This document shows, piece by piece, positions 41,880-51,391 of a stretch of 64,000 nt of DNA; the stretch's first letter is position 1, and each line of letters begins with the position of its first letter. The notes below the pieces were generated by a model. The model worked only from the letters and a program-made list of their open reading frames with translations, was not told the origin of the DNA and did not search any database. The position numbers were made by a program, and so were the translations under genes. Source of the stretch: Desemzia sp. RIT 804 (GTDB lineage: Bacteria; Bacillota; Bacilli; Lactobacillales; Carnobacteriaceae); contig NZ_JAFEMV010000002.1 of NCBI RefSeq assembly GCF_016892605.1, positions 434,001 to 498,000 on the forward strand, written 5' to 3'.

Positions 41880-43970
41880 TTAACGCGCTATCGTTTCAAT
41901 CATGCCTTCAGTTTCAATAGCAATGTCATTTGGTACTTCGTTTAAAGATAATATAGGCAAGTCAGGGAAATTGAATGCCAATAAGTTTTTGACAGCCGGT
42001 CGAATTTTAGGCGAAGTCAGTAAAACATGCGAAATACCATGACTATCCAATTGAGTATTTGAATATGTAAGATTATCAAATAAATTGGTGATTTCATTTG
42101 GTTGTAAAGCCGGTATCGAGCCCGCAGTGGATTTACGCGTGCTTTGGCTGATCCGTTCCTCTAGATCTGGATGAATGGTCACGACATGCAACACACCATT
42201 CATGTCTAAATGAGGTTTGACAATCGTTCTTTTTAACGCTTGTCGTACATATTCTGTTAAAACTTCTGGGTCTTTTGTCGTATTTCCGTAATCTGCTAAG
42301 GTTTCTAGAATCGTTACTAAGTCATTAATAGGGATGTGCTCTTTTAATAAGTTTTGCAAGACCTTTTGCACTTCTCCTAAACGCAAGATATCTGGGATCA
42401 ATTCATCAATAACCACACTGTATTTCTCTTTGATACCTTCAAATAATTGTTTTACTTCTTGTCTGCCCAGTAATTCGAAACTATGTCGAGTAATCGTTTC
42501 TTTCAAATGCGTGATCAATACAGTTAGTGGATCCACAACAGTGTATCCTTTGATGTCTGCCATATCGCGGTCGCCTTCATCGATCCACATCGCATCTAAT
42601 CCAAATGAAGGCTCTTTAGCTGGAATACCATTGAATTCAAATGTGGTTTCACCTGGGTCAATAATCATAAATTTATCCAAATACAAGCTTCCTTGTGCTA
42701 CTTCATTGCCTTTGATTTTGATTACATAGTCGTTCGGCGCTAATTGAAGATTATCACGAATGCGAATAGGGTTTAGTAAAATCCCCATTTCTTGAGCGCA
42801 CTGACGGCGAATCGTAGGAATTTGACTCGTTAAATTATTGTCTTGTCTTTCATCAGCTAACGGAATCAATCCATATCCGATTTCAATAGAGATAGGATCT
42901 ACTTGGAAAGCTGTGATCGATTCTTCTTGAACTTTTTCTTTTTCGTTTCGTTGATCTGCAACAGCCTTGATTTCAGATTTCTTCGCTTCTTTAGCTTTAA
43001 CTTTCTCATTTTCATCCATTAAATATCCAGCTGCAAAAGAAGCAACGCCTAGAATTAAAAATGGAATAGTCGGCATTCCCGGAACGACTGCAAATAGCAG
43101 CAATACAGCTGAAGCAATTTTGATTACTTTAGCATTTCCGAACAATTCCCCGCTCAACGAGCTCCCAAATCCTGTCTGACTTCCTGAACGTGTTACTAAG
43201 ATCCCTGAAGCAACAGATACCATCAAAGAAGGAATTTGACTCACAAGTCCGTCCCCAATGGTCAATTTCCCAAAATGGTTCAAAGCGTCCATAACGGTCA
43301 TACCTTCTTGCAGCGAGAATATGAGGATCCCGCCAATTAAATTAATCAACGTAATGATGATTCCTGCTATCGCATTCCCTTTAACGAACTTACTAGCTCC
43401 ATCCATGGCTCCAAAAAATTGTGTTTCCCGCTCTAAATCTTTGCGTCGTTTTTTAGCTTGGTCTTCAGTAATCAAACCAGCATTCATATCGGCATCGATC
43501 GACATTTGCTTTCCTGGCATTGCATCCAGAGTAAAGCGAGCGGACACTTCAGACACACGTCCTGAACCACTTGTAACGACCATCATGTTTACAATGATAA
43601 TGATGATGAAAATAACGGCACCGACAATAAAATTATTGCCCGCTACAAAATTTCCAAACGTATCGATCATTTGTCCGGCATTTCCTTCAGTCAAAATCAG
43701 TCGAGTAGACGAAATATTTAAGGATAATCCAAACATCGTCGTGACTAACAGCAAAGTGGGGAAAGTAGAAAATTCCAACACATTTTTTGTGAATAAAGTT
43801 AATAGTAAAATAATCAACGCTAATGAAATGTTCACTACTAACATAAAATCCAACATGAACGGTGGTAAAGGAATGATAATCATCGCTAAGATAGCGATTA
43901 CCAACACAGCAATTCCTATATCCGAAAAACGTGTCATTTTTTCCAGTTTTCCATTTAAAGCACTTATCAT
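41880..43970 (-). CDS. flhA: Flagellar export gate protein FlhA
   Basis: The 696-residue protein has about eight membrane helices in its first ~330 residues, with the conserved cytoplasmic FHIPEP loop (EVSARFTLDAMPGKQMSIDADMNAG, about 149-173). A large cytoplasmic domain follows (from ~360) with IGYGLIPLAD and RQEVKQLFEGIKEKY, which docks export substrates and chaperones. It is the main gate of the flagellar type III apparatus. GAAGGAG precedes the ATG. It follows flhB after 35 bp. Confidence 0.96.
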   Translation of the reverse strand: MISALNGKLEKMTRFSDIGIAVLVIAILAMIIIPLPPFMLDFMLVVNISLALIILLLTLFTKNVLEFSTFPTLLLVTTMFGLSLNISSTRLILTEGNAGQMIDTFGNFVAGNNFIVGAVIFIIIIIVNMMVVTSGSGRVSEVSARFTLDAMPGKQMSIDADMNAGLITEDQAKKRRKDLERETQFFGAMDGASKFVKGNAIAGIIITLINLIGGILIFSLQEGMTVMDALNHFGKLTIGDGLVSQIPSLMVSVASGILVTRSGSQTGFGSSLSGELFGNAKVIKIASAVLLLFAVVPGMPTIPFLILGVASFAAGYLMDENEKVKAKEAKKSEIKAVADQRNEKEKVQEESITAFQVDPISIEIGYGLIPLADERQDNNLTSQIPTIRRQCAQEMGILLNPIRIRDNLQLAPNDYVIKIKGNEVAQGSLYLDKFMIIDPGETTFEFNGIPAKEPSFGLDAMWIDEGDRDMADIKGYTVVDPLTVLITHLKETITRHSFELLGRQEVKQLFEGIKEKYSVVIDELIPDILRLGEVQKVLQNLLKEHIPINDLVTILETLADYGNTTKDPEVLTEYVRQALKRTIVKPHLDMNGVLHVVTIHPDLEERISQSTRKSTAGSIPALQPNEITNLFDNLTYSNTQLDSHGISHVLLTSPKIRPAVKNLLAFNFPDLPILSLNEVPNDIAIETEGMIETIAR

Positions 43971-44005
43971 TGTTTGCTCTCCTTCATTTGTACTGATTTA
44001 GCCGA

Positions 44006-45097
44006 TCAAATCTTATGTTTTTTCATTTCTTCCATTTGATAAACCAACGCCAATATTTCTGCAACAGCTTGGTAAAGATCGGCGGGAATAGATTGACCAA
44101 CTTGGATATTTTTGTATAAGTTTCTAGCAATCGGCTTGTTCTCGATAATCGGAACGTTGTGTTCACGAGCTCTTTCCCGAATTTTCTGAGCCATTAAATC
44201 AGCTCCTTTTACCATCACGATCGGAACTTCATCTTTTCCACGTTCATAGCGGATGGCAATCGCTAAGTGAGTAGGGTTGGTAATAATCACAGCAGCCGAC
44301 TCAACATCTTTGATGTTTCCATTCATCATTTGGCGATGACGTTGTTTTCGTTGCGATTTAATTTGCGGATCCCCTTCACTTTCTTTAAACTCTTCTTTCA
44401 CTTCTTGTTTGGTCATTTTCATTTTCTTATTGTGCTCATATTTCTCATACACAAAATCAATGATTCCCAGCACCAACAAGAGTACTGCCAAGCTAGTTCC
44501 GACTGATTTGACCAACTCTAAGATGACAAAAAAGATTTTTTCTGTCCCAAATTTCCCTAGATTAATAATGACATTAAAAGAATCGCTTAAAGCCGCTAAA
44601 GTGGCATAAAATACCAGCGCCAGTTTCAAAAAAGTCTTCAGCATAGTAAACAACGCTTTTTTGCTGAACATGTTTTTCAAACCATTCACGGGATTGATCT
44701 TATTCAGACTCATTTTAAGAGGTTCTTTTGAAAACAAAAAACGCGTCTGCAAACCGGCTGCAAATAGAGAGACAAAAAATGCAATCAATAAAAAGGGACC
44801 AGAAATCGTAAAGAGAATGATGATCGATTGTACGCCTAGACTAGCTAGGTTATTTTGTAATGCATCTGTACTTAAATTGCTTCCCATTGCTAAACCGTTT
44901 GATAGAAAACCTCGTAAATAAACCATACACTTTTCAAAAACATATAAGCCTAGAGATGACGTCATCAATGCAAACACAGCAAACGAAACAGCAGAAGTTA
45001 GGTCCGCACTTTTAGCCACATCCCCTTTTTTCCGAGCGTCTTTTATTCGCTTGGGGCTGGCTTTTTCTGTTTTGCTGTCTTTATCTTGATTTTGCAT
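44006..45097 (-). CDS. flhB: Flagellar export switch protein FlhB
   Basis: The 363-residue protein has four membrane helices and a cytoplasmic domain with the self-cleaving NPTH motif (VIITNPTHLAIAIRYERGKD near residue 265). Cleavage between Asn and Pro switches export from rod/hook to filament substrates together with FliK. A charged N-terminus (DKDSKTEKASPKRIKDARKK) is typical. I place the start at ATG 45097 with AGAGGTG upstream; a GTG three codons earlier would overlap that box. Confidence 0.95.
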   Translation of the reverse strand: MQNQDKDSKTEKASPKRIKDARKKGDVAKSADLTSAVSFAVFALMTSSLGLYVFEKCMVYLRGFLSNGLAMGSNLSTDALQNNLASLGVQSIIILFTISGPFLLIAFFVSLFAAGLQTRFLFSKEPLKMSLNKINPVNGLKNMFSKKALFTMLKTFLKLALVFYATLAALSDSFNVIINLGKFGTEKIFFVILELVKSVGTSLAVLLLVLGIIDFVYEKYEHNKKMKMTKQEVKEEFKESEGDPQIKSQRKQRHRQMMNGNIKDVESAAVIITNPTHLAIAIRYERGKDEVPIVMVKGADLMAQKIRERAREHNVPIIENKPIARNLYKNIQVGQSIPADLYQAVAEILALVYQMEEMKKHKI

Positions 45098-45115
45098 GCT
45101 GGTCACCTCTCTTTT

Positions 45116-45889
45116 TTAACTTGGCAATGAGCGCATAAATTCGTTCATGTATTTGACCATCATCGGCATAATATCTCGAATACTTTCAGCCATTGGCGTC
45201 AACACTGTTAGCGTAATGATCAAACTGACCAAAATCTTCAACGGCATCCCCAAAATCAATACATTGATTTGAGGAACCGTGCGCGATACTAAACCTAAAA
45301 CGACTTCAGCAATCAAAGAAGTGATCATCAATGGCAATGCCAAATTGATAGCTAGTTCAAAAATCATTCCAAATAACTTGATGATACCTTCTACACCAAA
45401 CGTTCCTAAATTGGTATTTTCTAGCGGTAGGTATGTAAAAGATTTAACTAGAGCTTTAATGACAGCATGGTGCAGGTCGGTAAAGAAAAATACACACATA
45501 GATATCCAGTAGAATATTTTTCCATAATGGGAAGCACTGATGCCTAAACTCGGATCAAATACTTCACTCATAGAAAAACCCACTTGAAAATCCACTAGTT
45601 TTCCAGCCATCTCAACCGCAGTAAAAAACAGCTGACAAATGTACCCGATCGCAAATCCAACTAAAACTTCTTTTAATCCTAAGAAAAAAAATTCTATTAT
45701 ACTATCGATACTCGTAACGGCAGGAACAACGGAATACACTCCGACGGAAATTCCTGCTGAGATAGCGATTTTCACTAGATTTGGCAATCCTGTAAATGAG
45801 AATCCGGGACAAACAAAGATGAAGGCAGAAACGCGCATTAAAATCAGTAAAGCTACATGAATTTCTGCTAACATTCCTGTATCCATCAT
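45116..45889 (-). CDS. fliR: Flagellar export protein FliR
   Basis: The 257-residue membrane protein has about six hydrophobic helices and family segments RVSAFIFVCPGFS, GLKEVLVGFAIGYICQLFFTAVEMAG, and SLIAEVVLGLVSRTVPQINVLILGMPLK. FliR joins FliP and FliQ in the export-gate core. Its start overlaps the fliQ stop (ATGATG), indicating translational coupling. Confidence 0.95.
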   Translation of the reverse strand: MMDTGMLAEIHVALLILMRVSAFIFVCPGFSFTGLPNLVKIAISAGISVGVYSVVPAVTSIDSIIEFFFLGLKEVLVGFAIGYICQLFFTAVEMAGKLVDFQVGFSMSEVFDPSLGISASHYGKIFYWISMCVFFFTDLHHAVIKALVKSFTYLPLENTNLGTFGVEGIIKLFGMIFELAINLALPLMITSLIAEVVLGLVSRTVPQINVLILGMPLKILVSLIITLTVLTPMAESIRDIMPMMVKYMNEFMRSLPS

Positions 45890-46149
45890 AAGCTCGCAAT
45901 CATTTCAAAGATTTTTTCAGTAAATTCGATCAATACATTCAGCATAAAATTACCAAAGATGATCAAAGAAGCGATAACTGCCAATATTTTGGGCACAAAA
46001 CTCAATGTCTGTTCTTGCAATTGAGTAGTGGCTTGTAAAATACTGATTAATAGACCTACTACTAAGGCAATCATTAATGTTGGACCAGCTACTTCAATGA
46101 TCGCAAAGAACGCTTCACGTAAAATATCTAATACTTTTTCTATTGTCAT
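45886..46149 (-). CDS. fliQ: Flagellar export protein FliQ
   Basis: The 87-residue protein has two membrane helices and the typical GPTLMIALVVGLLISILQATTQLQEQTLSFVPKI core. FliQ is part of the FliPQR channel. GAGGTG precedes the ATG. The stop overlaps the fliR start by four bases. Confidence 0.95.
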   Translation of the reverse strand: MTIEKVLDILREAFFAIIEVAGPTLMIALVVGLLISILQATTQLQEQTLSFVPKILAVIASLIIFGNFMLNVLIEFTEKIFEMIASL

Positions 46150-46159
46150 TTATGCACCT

Positions 46160-46906
46160 CTACTGAAATCCTGAAACAAGGGATTCTACTACTAAATACC
46201 AACCGTCTACTAAAACGAATAACAACAATTTGAATGGCAATGAAATCATAACTGGGGAAAGCATGAACATCCCCATCGACATTAAAATACTGGCTACTAC
46301 CATATCAATTACCAAAAAAGGAATGAAAATCAGAAAACCAATGGTAAAGGCTGTCCGCAATTCGCTGATTGCAAAAGCTGGTGTTAAGATCATCATCGGT
46401 AATTCTTCTAGATTTTCAGGTTGGCTTTCACCTGAAATATCGAGAAACAACTGGATATCTTTTTCACGCGTTTGTGCGGCCATAAATTCTTTTAGTGGAT
46501 CTTCAGCTCTATCCAATGCAATTTCGGCAGTGATTTCATCATTCAAATAAGGCGTGATGGCTTCATCCATAATTTCATCGGTTACCGGACGCATCACAAA
46601 AAGAGTCAGGAACAAAGCTAACCCCATGATCACCATGTTCGGCGGATTCTGTTGCGTTCCCAGCGAACTTCGGGTAAATGATAATACCACAATGATTCGG
46701 GTAAAAGCTGTTGTTAAGACGAGAAATGCTGTCCCAAAGCTTAATAGGGTAAGCAATAAAAACAATTGGACAGTCTCTGCATTTTCTCCCGCTCCACTTT
46801 CTAGAGCAGAAGTTACGCTATCCATGATCTCTGCTGCTCCTACTTGTTGGGGAAACCCTAACAAAACTATTATTCCGCCCATTACAAGCAAGATTCTCTT
46901 AAGCAA
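46160..46906 (-). CDS. fliP: Flagellar export protein FliP
   Basis: The 248-residue protein begins with a signal sequence (LLVMGGIIVLLGFPQQVGAAE), then four membrane helices with LTTAFTRIIVVLSFTRSSLGTQQNPPNMVIMGLALFLT and the C-terminal LSPVMISLPFKLLLFVLVDGW. It nucleates the export gate. The start is a TTG at 46906, with GAGGAAC 7 nt upstream; the preceding fliO stop lies within that interval. Confidence 0.93.
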   Translation of the reverse strand: MLKRILLVMGGIIVLLGFPQQVGAAEIMDSVTSALESGAGENAETVQLFLLLTLLSFGTAFLVLTTAFTRIIVVLSFTRSSLGTQQNPPNMVIMGLALFLTLFVMRPVTDEIMDEAITPYLNDEITAEIALDRAEDPLKEFMAAQTREKDIQLFLDISGESQPENLEELPMMILTPAFAISELRTAFTIGFLIFIPFLVIDMVVASILMSMGMFMLSPVMISLPFKLLLFVLVDGWYLVVESLVSGFQ

Positions 46907-46908
46907 TT

Positions 46909-47298
46909 TTAGTTCCTCTTTTCAGTATAAGTTTGAATTTTTTCTTGAATTTTTGCATATGTTTCTTTAAATTGTTCTGCATTCGGCAACTTTTGTTCTC
47001 CCAGCATCACTTTTTCTTGCTGCATCGCTACGATCGCTTTGCTTTCTTCTTCAGTGAATTCTTTAAGGATTTCGTTGCGCTGTTCTGTAAAGCTCATTAA
47101 GTAATATTTTCCCAGCATTTCCACAATGCATAATGAAGAACTTTTATTGATCGGCGTCCGTTCAATGATCTGGATGGTTTTAGCCTGTTTCTTCATAACG
47201 GAATTTAGATACTGTAACAGCTTATTTGCCAGAAATATGATGATGATCAATGCTAAAACACTTTTGAATACATATTCAAGCCCTGTTCCCAAACCCAT
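46909..47298 (-). CDS. fliO: Flagellar biosynthetic protein FliO/FliZ
   Basis: The 129-residue protein has one N-terminal membrane helix (YVFKSVLALIIIIFLANKLL) and a basic-to-acidic cytoplasmic tail with IQIIERTPINKSSSLCIVEMLGKYYLM, the conserved FliO core. FliO helps assemble FliP. The coding sequence ends 2 bp before fliP. In Bacillus fliM, fliY and cheY would lie between fliL and this gene; here it directly follows fliL. Confidence 0.88.
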   Translation of the reverse strand: MGLGTGLEYVFKSVLALIIIIFLANKLLQYLNSVMKKQAKTIQIIERTPINKSSSLCIVEMLGKYYLMSFTEQRNEILKEFTEEESKAIVAMQQEKVMLGEQKLPNAEQFKETYAKIQEKIQTYTEKRN

Positions 47299-47327
47299 TC
47301 TTTAACTCCTCTTCCCTTTTCGATGAC

Positions 47328-47795
47328 TTACTGCGTAACAACATTGGTTATGTAAACTTCATTAACTAAACCTGTTCCAATTTCTTGATTGATTTTTTCT
47401 TTTATCTCATTCTTAATCACTAATGTGCCATCTTCAGTTGTTGCATATAAAGAATCGCTCGTTTTATTTCTCAGCACTGTGATCACTGCATCTCTTATTT
47501 GCGCTGTTTTTTCAGTGATTGTAGCTTCTGCATCTTTTTGCGAACTGAAGATCGATAATTCAATTTGCAAATATTGATCTCTGTTGCTTTCACCAGGTGT
47601 TAAATTGACCAGAAACTGATCTAACGGAACTGTGATTTCTTCGCTTGAATCAAACATTGTGGCCGTTACTTCTTGTATTTTCCCAGTACTAAATCCGATA
47701 CCTAATAATGTTCCAATTGTTAATACTAATAAAATAACCACTACAATTAAAATGGGTTTTAATTTATTCCCTGAATTAGAAGTCTCTTTTTCCAT
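47328..47795 (-). CDS. fliL: Flagellar basal-body-associated protein FliL
   Basis: The 155-residue protein has a short cytoplasmic N-terminus, one membrane helix (PILIVVVILLVLTIGTLLGI) and an outside domain with VPLDQFLVNLTPGESNRDQYLQIELSI typical of FliL, which surrounds the stator and tunes torque. ATG 47795 has GGAGG 7 nt upstream and overlaps the motB stop by one base. Confidence 0.92.
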   Translation of the reverse strand: MEKETSNSGNKLKPILIVVVILLVLTIGTLLGIGFSTGKIQEVTATMFDSSEEITVPLDQFLVNLTPGESNRDQYLQIELSIFSSQKDAEATITEKTAQIRDAVITVLRNKTSDSLYATTEDGTLVIKNEIKEKINQEIGTGLVNEVYITNVVTQ

Positions 47796-48538
47796 CAACT
47801 TCCCTCCTCAAATTCTTCATATAAGATGACGATGTTTACTCGTCTGTTTTCTGCTCTGTTTTTCGCTGAATCATTCGGCACGATCGGTCGATGTTCACCG
47901 TATCCTCTAGCAGATAGCCGTGTTGGATCCACCGCTTTTTCTTCGCTCAAATACCGCAAGACAGAAACAGCTCTGGATGTAGACAGTTCCCAATTGCTCT
48001 CGTATTGTTCATTGCTCATTGGAACATCATCAGTGTATCCTTCGATGATAACTTCATTATTTACTTGTTGAATCAATTCAGCCAAGTTGTTCAACGTGTC
48101 TGTTCCAGAACCAACTATATCAGCACTCCCTGGTGAGAAAAGAATGGAGTCTTTGATGTCCAAATAGATTCCTTCTGAATCTATTTTGATTCCAATAGTG
48201 GTGTCCATTTCTTGCTCGTGCAGTAATTGTTCCATCTTTTCATACATTTCAATGAGCTCTTCAGGAATTTCCTTATCTGTTGAATCTCCTGACCCTTCTC
48301 CTCCGTTATTCTCTTGTACAACTGTTGTCTGTTCAGGTAATAATCCCCCGCCTTGCCCTGAGAATGCAATATTCATTGAAGCAGATGCTTCATTGAATTT
48401 TGATTCACTGACACTGGACATAGAATAAAGAAGAATAAAAAAGGTCAACAGCAACGACATCAGATCAGAAAAGGTCGTCATCCAACCTGGAGAACCTCCT
48501 CCGCCTTCTGCTTTTTTTTGTTTTCTTTTTCTAGCCAT
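47795..48538 (-). CDS. motB: Flagellar stator protein MotB
   Basis: The 247-residue protein has a basic N-terminus, one membrane helix with the proton-binding Asp (GWMTTFSDLMSLLLTFFILLYSMSS), a plug/linker region, and a C-terminal OmpA-like peptidoglycan-binding domain (IEGYTDDVPM, NWELSTSRAVSVLRYL, RLSARGYGEHRPI, RRVNIVIL). ATG 48538 is used, overlapping the motA stop by 8 bp. MotAB pairs are usually proton-driven; the sequence does not exclude sodium. Confidence 0.94.
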   Translation of the reverse strand: MARKRKQKKAEGGGGSPGWMTTFSDLMSLLLTFFILLYSMSSVSESKFNEASASMNIAFSGQGGGLLPEQTTVVQENNGGEGSGDSTDKEIPEELIEMYEKMEQLLHEQEMDTTIGIKIDSEGIYLDIKDSILFSPGSADIVGSGTDTLNNLAELIQQVNNEVIIEGYTDDVPMSNEQYESNWELSTSRAVSVLRYLSEEKAVDPTRLSARGYGEHRPIVPNDSAKNRAENRRVNIVILYEEFEEGS

Positions 48539-49352
48539 AATTTTCGTCCTTCGATAATTCGGCATCTATTGGATTACTGCTCCGCTCAGAAGCATTTCCA
48601 TTTTTAGATTCTGGTAAATAACTTCTTAATTTTTGTTCGATAACTCTTGGATTTTGGCCTGCTTGAATCGACAAAACTCCTTCGATAACCATTTCGCACA
48701 TTTGCATTTCTGCTTCTGTTTGTGATTTTAAATTAGTAGCTATGGGCAAAAATATCATGTTGGCTAATAAACTTCCATAAAAAGTTGTGATTAAAGCAGT
48801 TGCCATCCCTGAACCAATAGTACTAGGATCATTCAACTCGCCTAACATAATAATCAAACCAATCAACGTTCCTAGCATTCCAAATCCCGGTGCTAATTCT
48901 CCCCATTTATTGAAGATATCTTGACCGACACTGTGTCTTTTTTCGATATTCTCTGCTTTGATCTCCATGATTTCTCGAATATCTTCTGGGTCAGAGCCAT
49001 CGATAACCATTTCCAATCCGTACACTAATACTTCGTTATCCAATTCTTTGATATCATTTTCTACTGCTAAAATCCCTTGGCTTCTTGTTTTTTTAGAAAT
49101 TTCAATAACGGTCGAAATAAGTTCTTCTTCATTGGCTGCAGGAGAAAGCATCAATTTTTTAATAATAGTGGGCATTTTTTTTATGTCCTCTAACGGGAAA
49201 CTGACCATTAAAGCAGCAAACGACCCGCCTAACGTAATAACAAGAGATGGTGTATCGATAAAGGATGAAATATTTCCGGCAGAAGTAATGGACCACACCA
49301 TCAACCCCATCCCTACAACTAAACCGATCAAAGGAACCATATTTTTTTTCAT
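48531..49352 (-). CDS. motA: Flagellar stator protein MotA
   Basis: The 273-residue protein has four membrane helices and family motifs PSLVITLGGSFAALMVSFP, KWGELAPGFGMLGTLIGLIIML and GMATALITTFYGSLLANMIFLPIA. It forms the ion channel and torque generator with MotB. The start overlaps the flbD stop by 4 bp; GGGGGAG precedes it. The pair lies inside the export/basal-body operon rather than in a separate unit as in Bacillus. Confidence 0.95.
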   Translation of the reverse strand: MKKNMVPLIGLVVGMGLMVWSITSAGNISSFIDTPSLVITLGGSFAALMVSFPLEDIKKMPTIIKKLMLSPAANEEELISTVIEISKKTRSQGILAVENDIKELDNEVLVYGLEMVIDGSDPEDIREIMEIKAENIEKRHSVGQDIFNKWGELAPGFGMLGTLIGLIIMLGELNDPSTIGSGMATALITTFYGSLLANMIFLPIATNLKSQTEAEMQMCEMVIEGVLSIQAGQNPRVIEQKLRSYLPESKNGNASERSSNPIDAELSKDENYG

Positions 49353-49558
49353 TCTTCTCCCCCGCTCTCTGGCAATTGAGTATAGATTTTACGTTTATAA
49401 ACAATGATTTTTTTTATAATGTCTTCTTCTGAATTTACTACTCGAATGGTTTTCCCATCAACTAAAGTAATGATCGTATCAAAGGTATGTTCCATTCGAT
49501 AAATTAAATCGCAATTTAAGTAAAATTCTTTTCCCGACACAGATGTTAATGCAATCAT
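49349..49558 (-). CDS. flbD: FlbD-family flagellar protein
   Basis: The 69-residue protein begins MIALTSVSGKEFYLNCDLIY and contains ITLVDGKTIRVVNSEEDII, matching FlbD (SwrD/YlzI in Bacillus). In Bacillus SwrD raises stator torque. Its place directly before motA is in keeping with such a role. GGGGTAG-type ribosome site upstream of the ATG. Confidence 0.9.
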   Translation of the reverse strand: MIALTSVSGKEFYLNCDLIYRMEHTFDTIITLVDGKTIRVVNSEEDIIKKIIVYKRKIYTQLPESGGEE

Positions 49559-49642
49559 CTTACTACCCCATTTCTCTCTTGAGGCTTGCTGTACGGAGAA
49601 GCCCTAAGCTCCCCCACTAAGCAGCACATTTATTTTTTATAA

Positions 49643-50497
49643 TTAACGTTTCAGATTGATCAATTCTTCCAACATTTGATCAGATGTGGTAATGCTTCTT
49701 GAGTTGGCTTGGTAAGCACGGTTAGTAATAATCATGTCTGTAAATTCATTTGCTAAATCCACGTTAGACATTTCCAAGAAACCAGATTGAACATTTCCAT
49801 ATCCTGGTTCTCCTGGTGTTCCAACTTCAGCATTTCCAGAGTTTGCGGTTGATACGTATAAGTTACCACCCGATTTTTCTAACCCATCTGGATTTGAAAA
49901 GCTGGTCAATGCGATTTGTCCAAGAGTATAAACATTTCCGTCACTGTAAGTCCCTGTGATCGTTCCTGTTTTGTCTACTGAATAGTTTTTCAAATCTATG
50001 GTTGCTCCATCTGCTCCTGTACGAGTAGCTGGAATATTTAGAGAAACTAAATTCGTCCCTTCAACAATACCAGAACCATTTTCTGTAGGGGCAAATCCCA
50101 TCACACTTAAACCACTTGAAGTAACTAAGTTTCCGTTGTAGTCCGTATAGAAACCACCATCACGTGTATAAGAATTGTTAACTCCCCCATCCCCACTTAC
50201 CGTAAAGAATGAACTGTCTCCATTTTCGATTCCAAAGTCTAATGCTCTTCCTGTTGTTTGCAAAGAACCACCAGTCATGATCGTATCGATAGAACCGGTT
50301 TGTACACCCAGCCCTACTTGTTGTGCATTGATTCCTGCTTGAGCATTGGTGTTTGTTTGGCTGATCATATCTTCAAAACGCACACGTCCTGATTTAAATC
50401 CTGTTGTACTTACGTTCGCAATATTGTTTGAGATAACGTCCATTTTCGTTTGTTGACTCTTCATTCCTGTAACACCTGAGTATAATGATTTTAACAT
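49643..50497 (-). CDS. flgE: Flagellar hook protein FlgE
   Basis: The 284-residue axial protein has N-terminal LKSLYSGVTGMKSQQTKMDVISNNIANVSTTGFKS and C-terminal GFLEMSNVDLANEFTDMIITNRAYQANSRSITTSDQML. It is short like the hook protein of Bacillus, with a central insertion (FAPTENGSGIVEG…ISLNIPATR type). It follows flgD and the fliK region, the position of the hook gene. ATG 50497 is chosen after GGAGG. Confidence 0.9.
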   Translation of the reverse strand: MLKSLYSGVTGMKSQQTKMDVISNNIANVSTTGFKSGRVRFEDMISQTNTNAQAGINAQQVGLGVQTGSIDTIMTGGSLQTTGRALDFGIENGDSSFFTVSGDGGVNNSYTRDGGFYTDYNGNLVTSSGLSVMGFAPTENGSGIVEGTNLVSLNIPATRTGADGATIDLKNYSVDKTGTITGTYSDGNVYTLGQIALTSFSNPDGLEKSGGNLYVSTANSGNAEVGTPGEPGYGNVQSGFLEMSNVDLANEFTDMIITNRAYQANSRSITTSDQMLEELINLKR

Positions 50498-50576
50498 GTT
50501 GTTTTCCTCCATTCAGTTGTACCCATTTCAATCGGTCCATGGGTCATTGGCTTCCGTTAGGTCCGGCCAAAAAAAA

Positions 50577-50948
50577 TTAAATATGTATTGCACTGTCTAT
50601 ATTGGTAACTGTTCTCATTTCGCTCGTCTTTTGAGCAGTAATGATGGTTCGATTATCGATGCTGGCGATCAATGCCATATCTTTGAAGAAAATCAATGAA
50701 TCTTTGGAACCTTTTTGATTCAATTCATCAAATGCGGTCTCCAAGGTTTCCATATCATTGCTTTTTAATTGCAATCCTCTTTCATCTAAGCGCTTTTGGG
50801 CATGATTGGAGATTTTGATTTCTTTAGCACTGATAGGTTGTTGGGCAGCTTCAGATAAAAAAGTACTAAACGTGCGATCGATCTTTGGATTTACAGTTGT
50901 TTTTGGTTTAAATTGTTGAGGCTGATGTCCATCAATTCGTACTGTCAT
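50577..50948 (-). CDS. Flagellar operon protein (TIGR02530 type)
   Basis: The 123-residue soluble protein reads TVRIDGHQPQQF at the start and has the conserved centre ISNHAQKRLDERGLQL, followed by LIFFKDMALIASIDNRTII, as in the flagellar operon protein family found beside flgD and flgE in Firmicutes. Its function is unknown; a hook-assembly helper is a guess. ATG 50948 lies within the flgD 3' end (overlap 17 bp), suggesting coupling. A GTG four codons earlier is possible. Confidence 0.85.
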   Translation of the reverse strand: MTVRIDGHQPQQFKPKTTVNPKIDRTFSTFLSEAAQQPISAKEIKISNHAQKRLDERGLQLKSNDMETLETAFDELNQKGSKDSLIFFKDMALIASIDNRTIITAQKTSEMRTVTNIDSAIHI

Positions 50949-51381
50949 TTGCTTTGACACCTACTTCTACCACATCATTTAAGGAATATTCTTTCCCATT
51001 TATTTGAAGTGTAGCGTAGCCTTTTGTAAACTTCACTTTCTCCACTGTTCCTGTTACAAAAGTCGTCTCATCAAGAACTTTTACTTCTTTACCTAATAGA
51101 TCTAATCCTTGTTGTTGCTGCATCATCAACATATTGTTGGTCGTCGTTTCCGTTAAAGCTGTCAACTGATCCACCATATTGAATTGAACGATTTGTGAGA
51201 TATAATCACTGCTGCCTCCATCACTACTGCCACCTTCTCCGCCTGAAAGAGGAGGGTTGCTGATAGATGCTGCCATAATTTTCAAAAAATCTTCTGAACT
51301 TAATTCAGAGTTTGATTTTTGCTTGGTCCCTCTAATGCTGCTTACAGACCCGATATTAAAATTTGTTGGGATATCCATCAT
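50932..51381 (-). CDS. flgD: Flagellar hook-capping protein FlgD
   Basis: The 149-residue protein has the conserved FlgD N-terminus (LSSEDFLKIMAASISNPPL, DYISQIVQFNMVDQLTALTE, ending in GLDLLGKEV) and a short C-terminal TYPE beta domain (TGTVEKVKFTKGYATLQINGKEYSLNDVVEV). It lacks the longer FnIII-like part seen in enterobacteria, as is usual in Firmicutes. It caps the growing hook. AAAGGA precedes two adjacent ATGs. Confidence 0.93.
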   Translation of the reverse strand: MMDIPTNFNIGSVSSIRGTKQKSNSELSSEDFLKIMAASISNPPLSGGEGGSSDGGSSDYISQIVQFNMVDQLTALTETTTNNMLMMQQQQGLDLLGKEVKVLDETTFVTGTVEKVKFTKGYATLQINGKEYSLNDVVEVGVKANDSTN

Positions 51382-51391
51382 TTTATTCCTT

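Noticed and set aside
43258-44001. 247-residue plus-strand frame antisense to flhA
   Set aside because: It is a mirror of the flhA codons, with no ribosome site and Ile/Asn/Pro-rich content.
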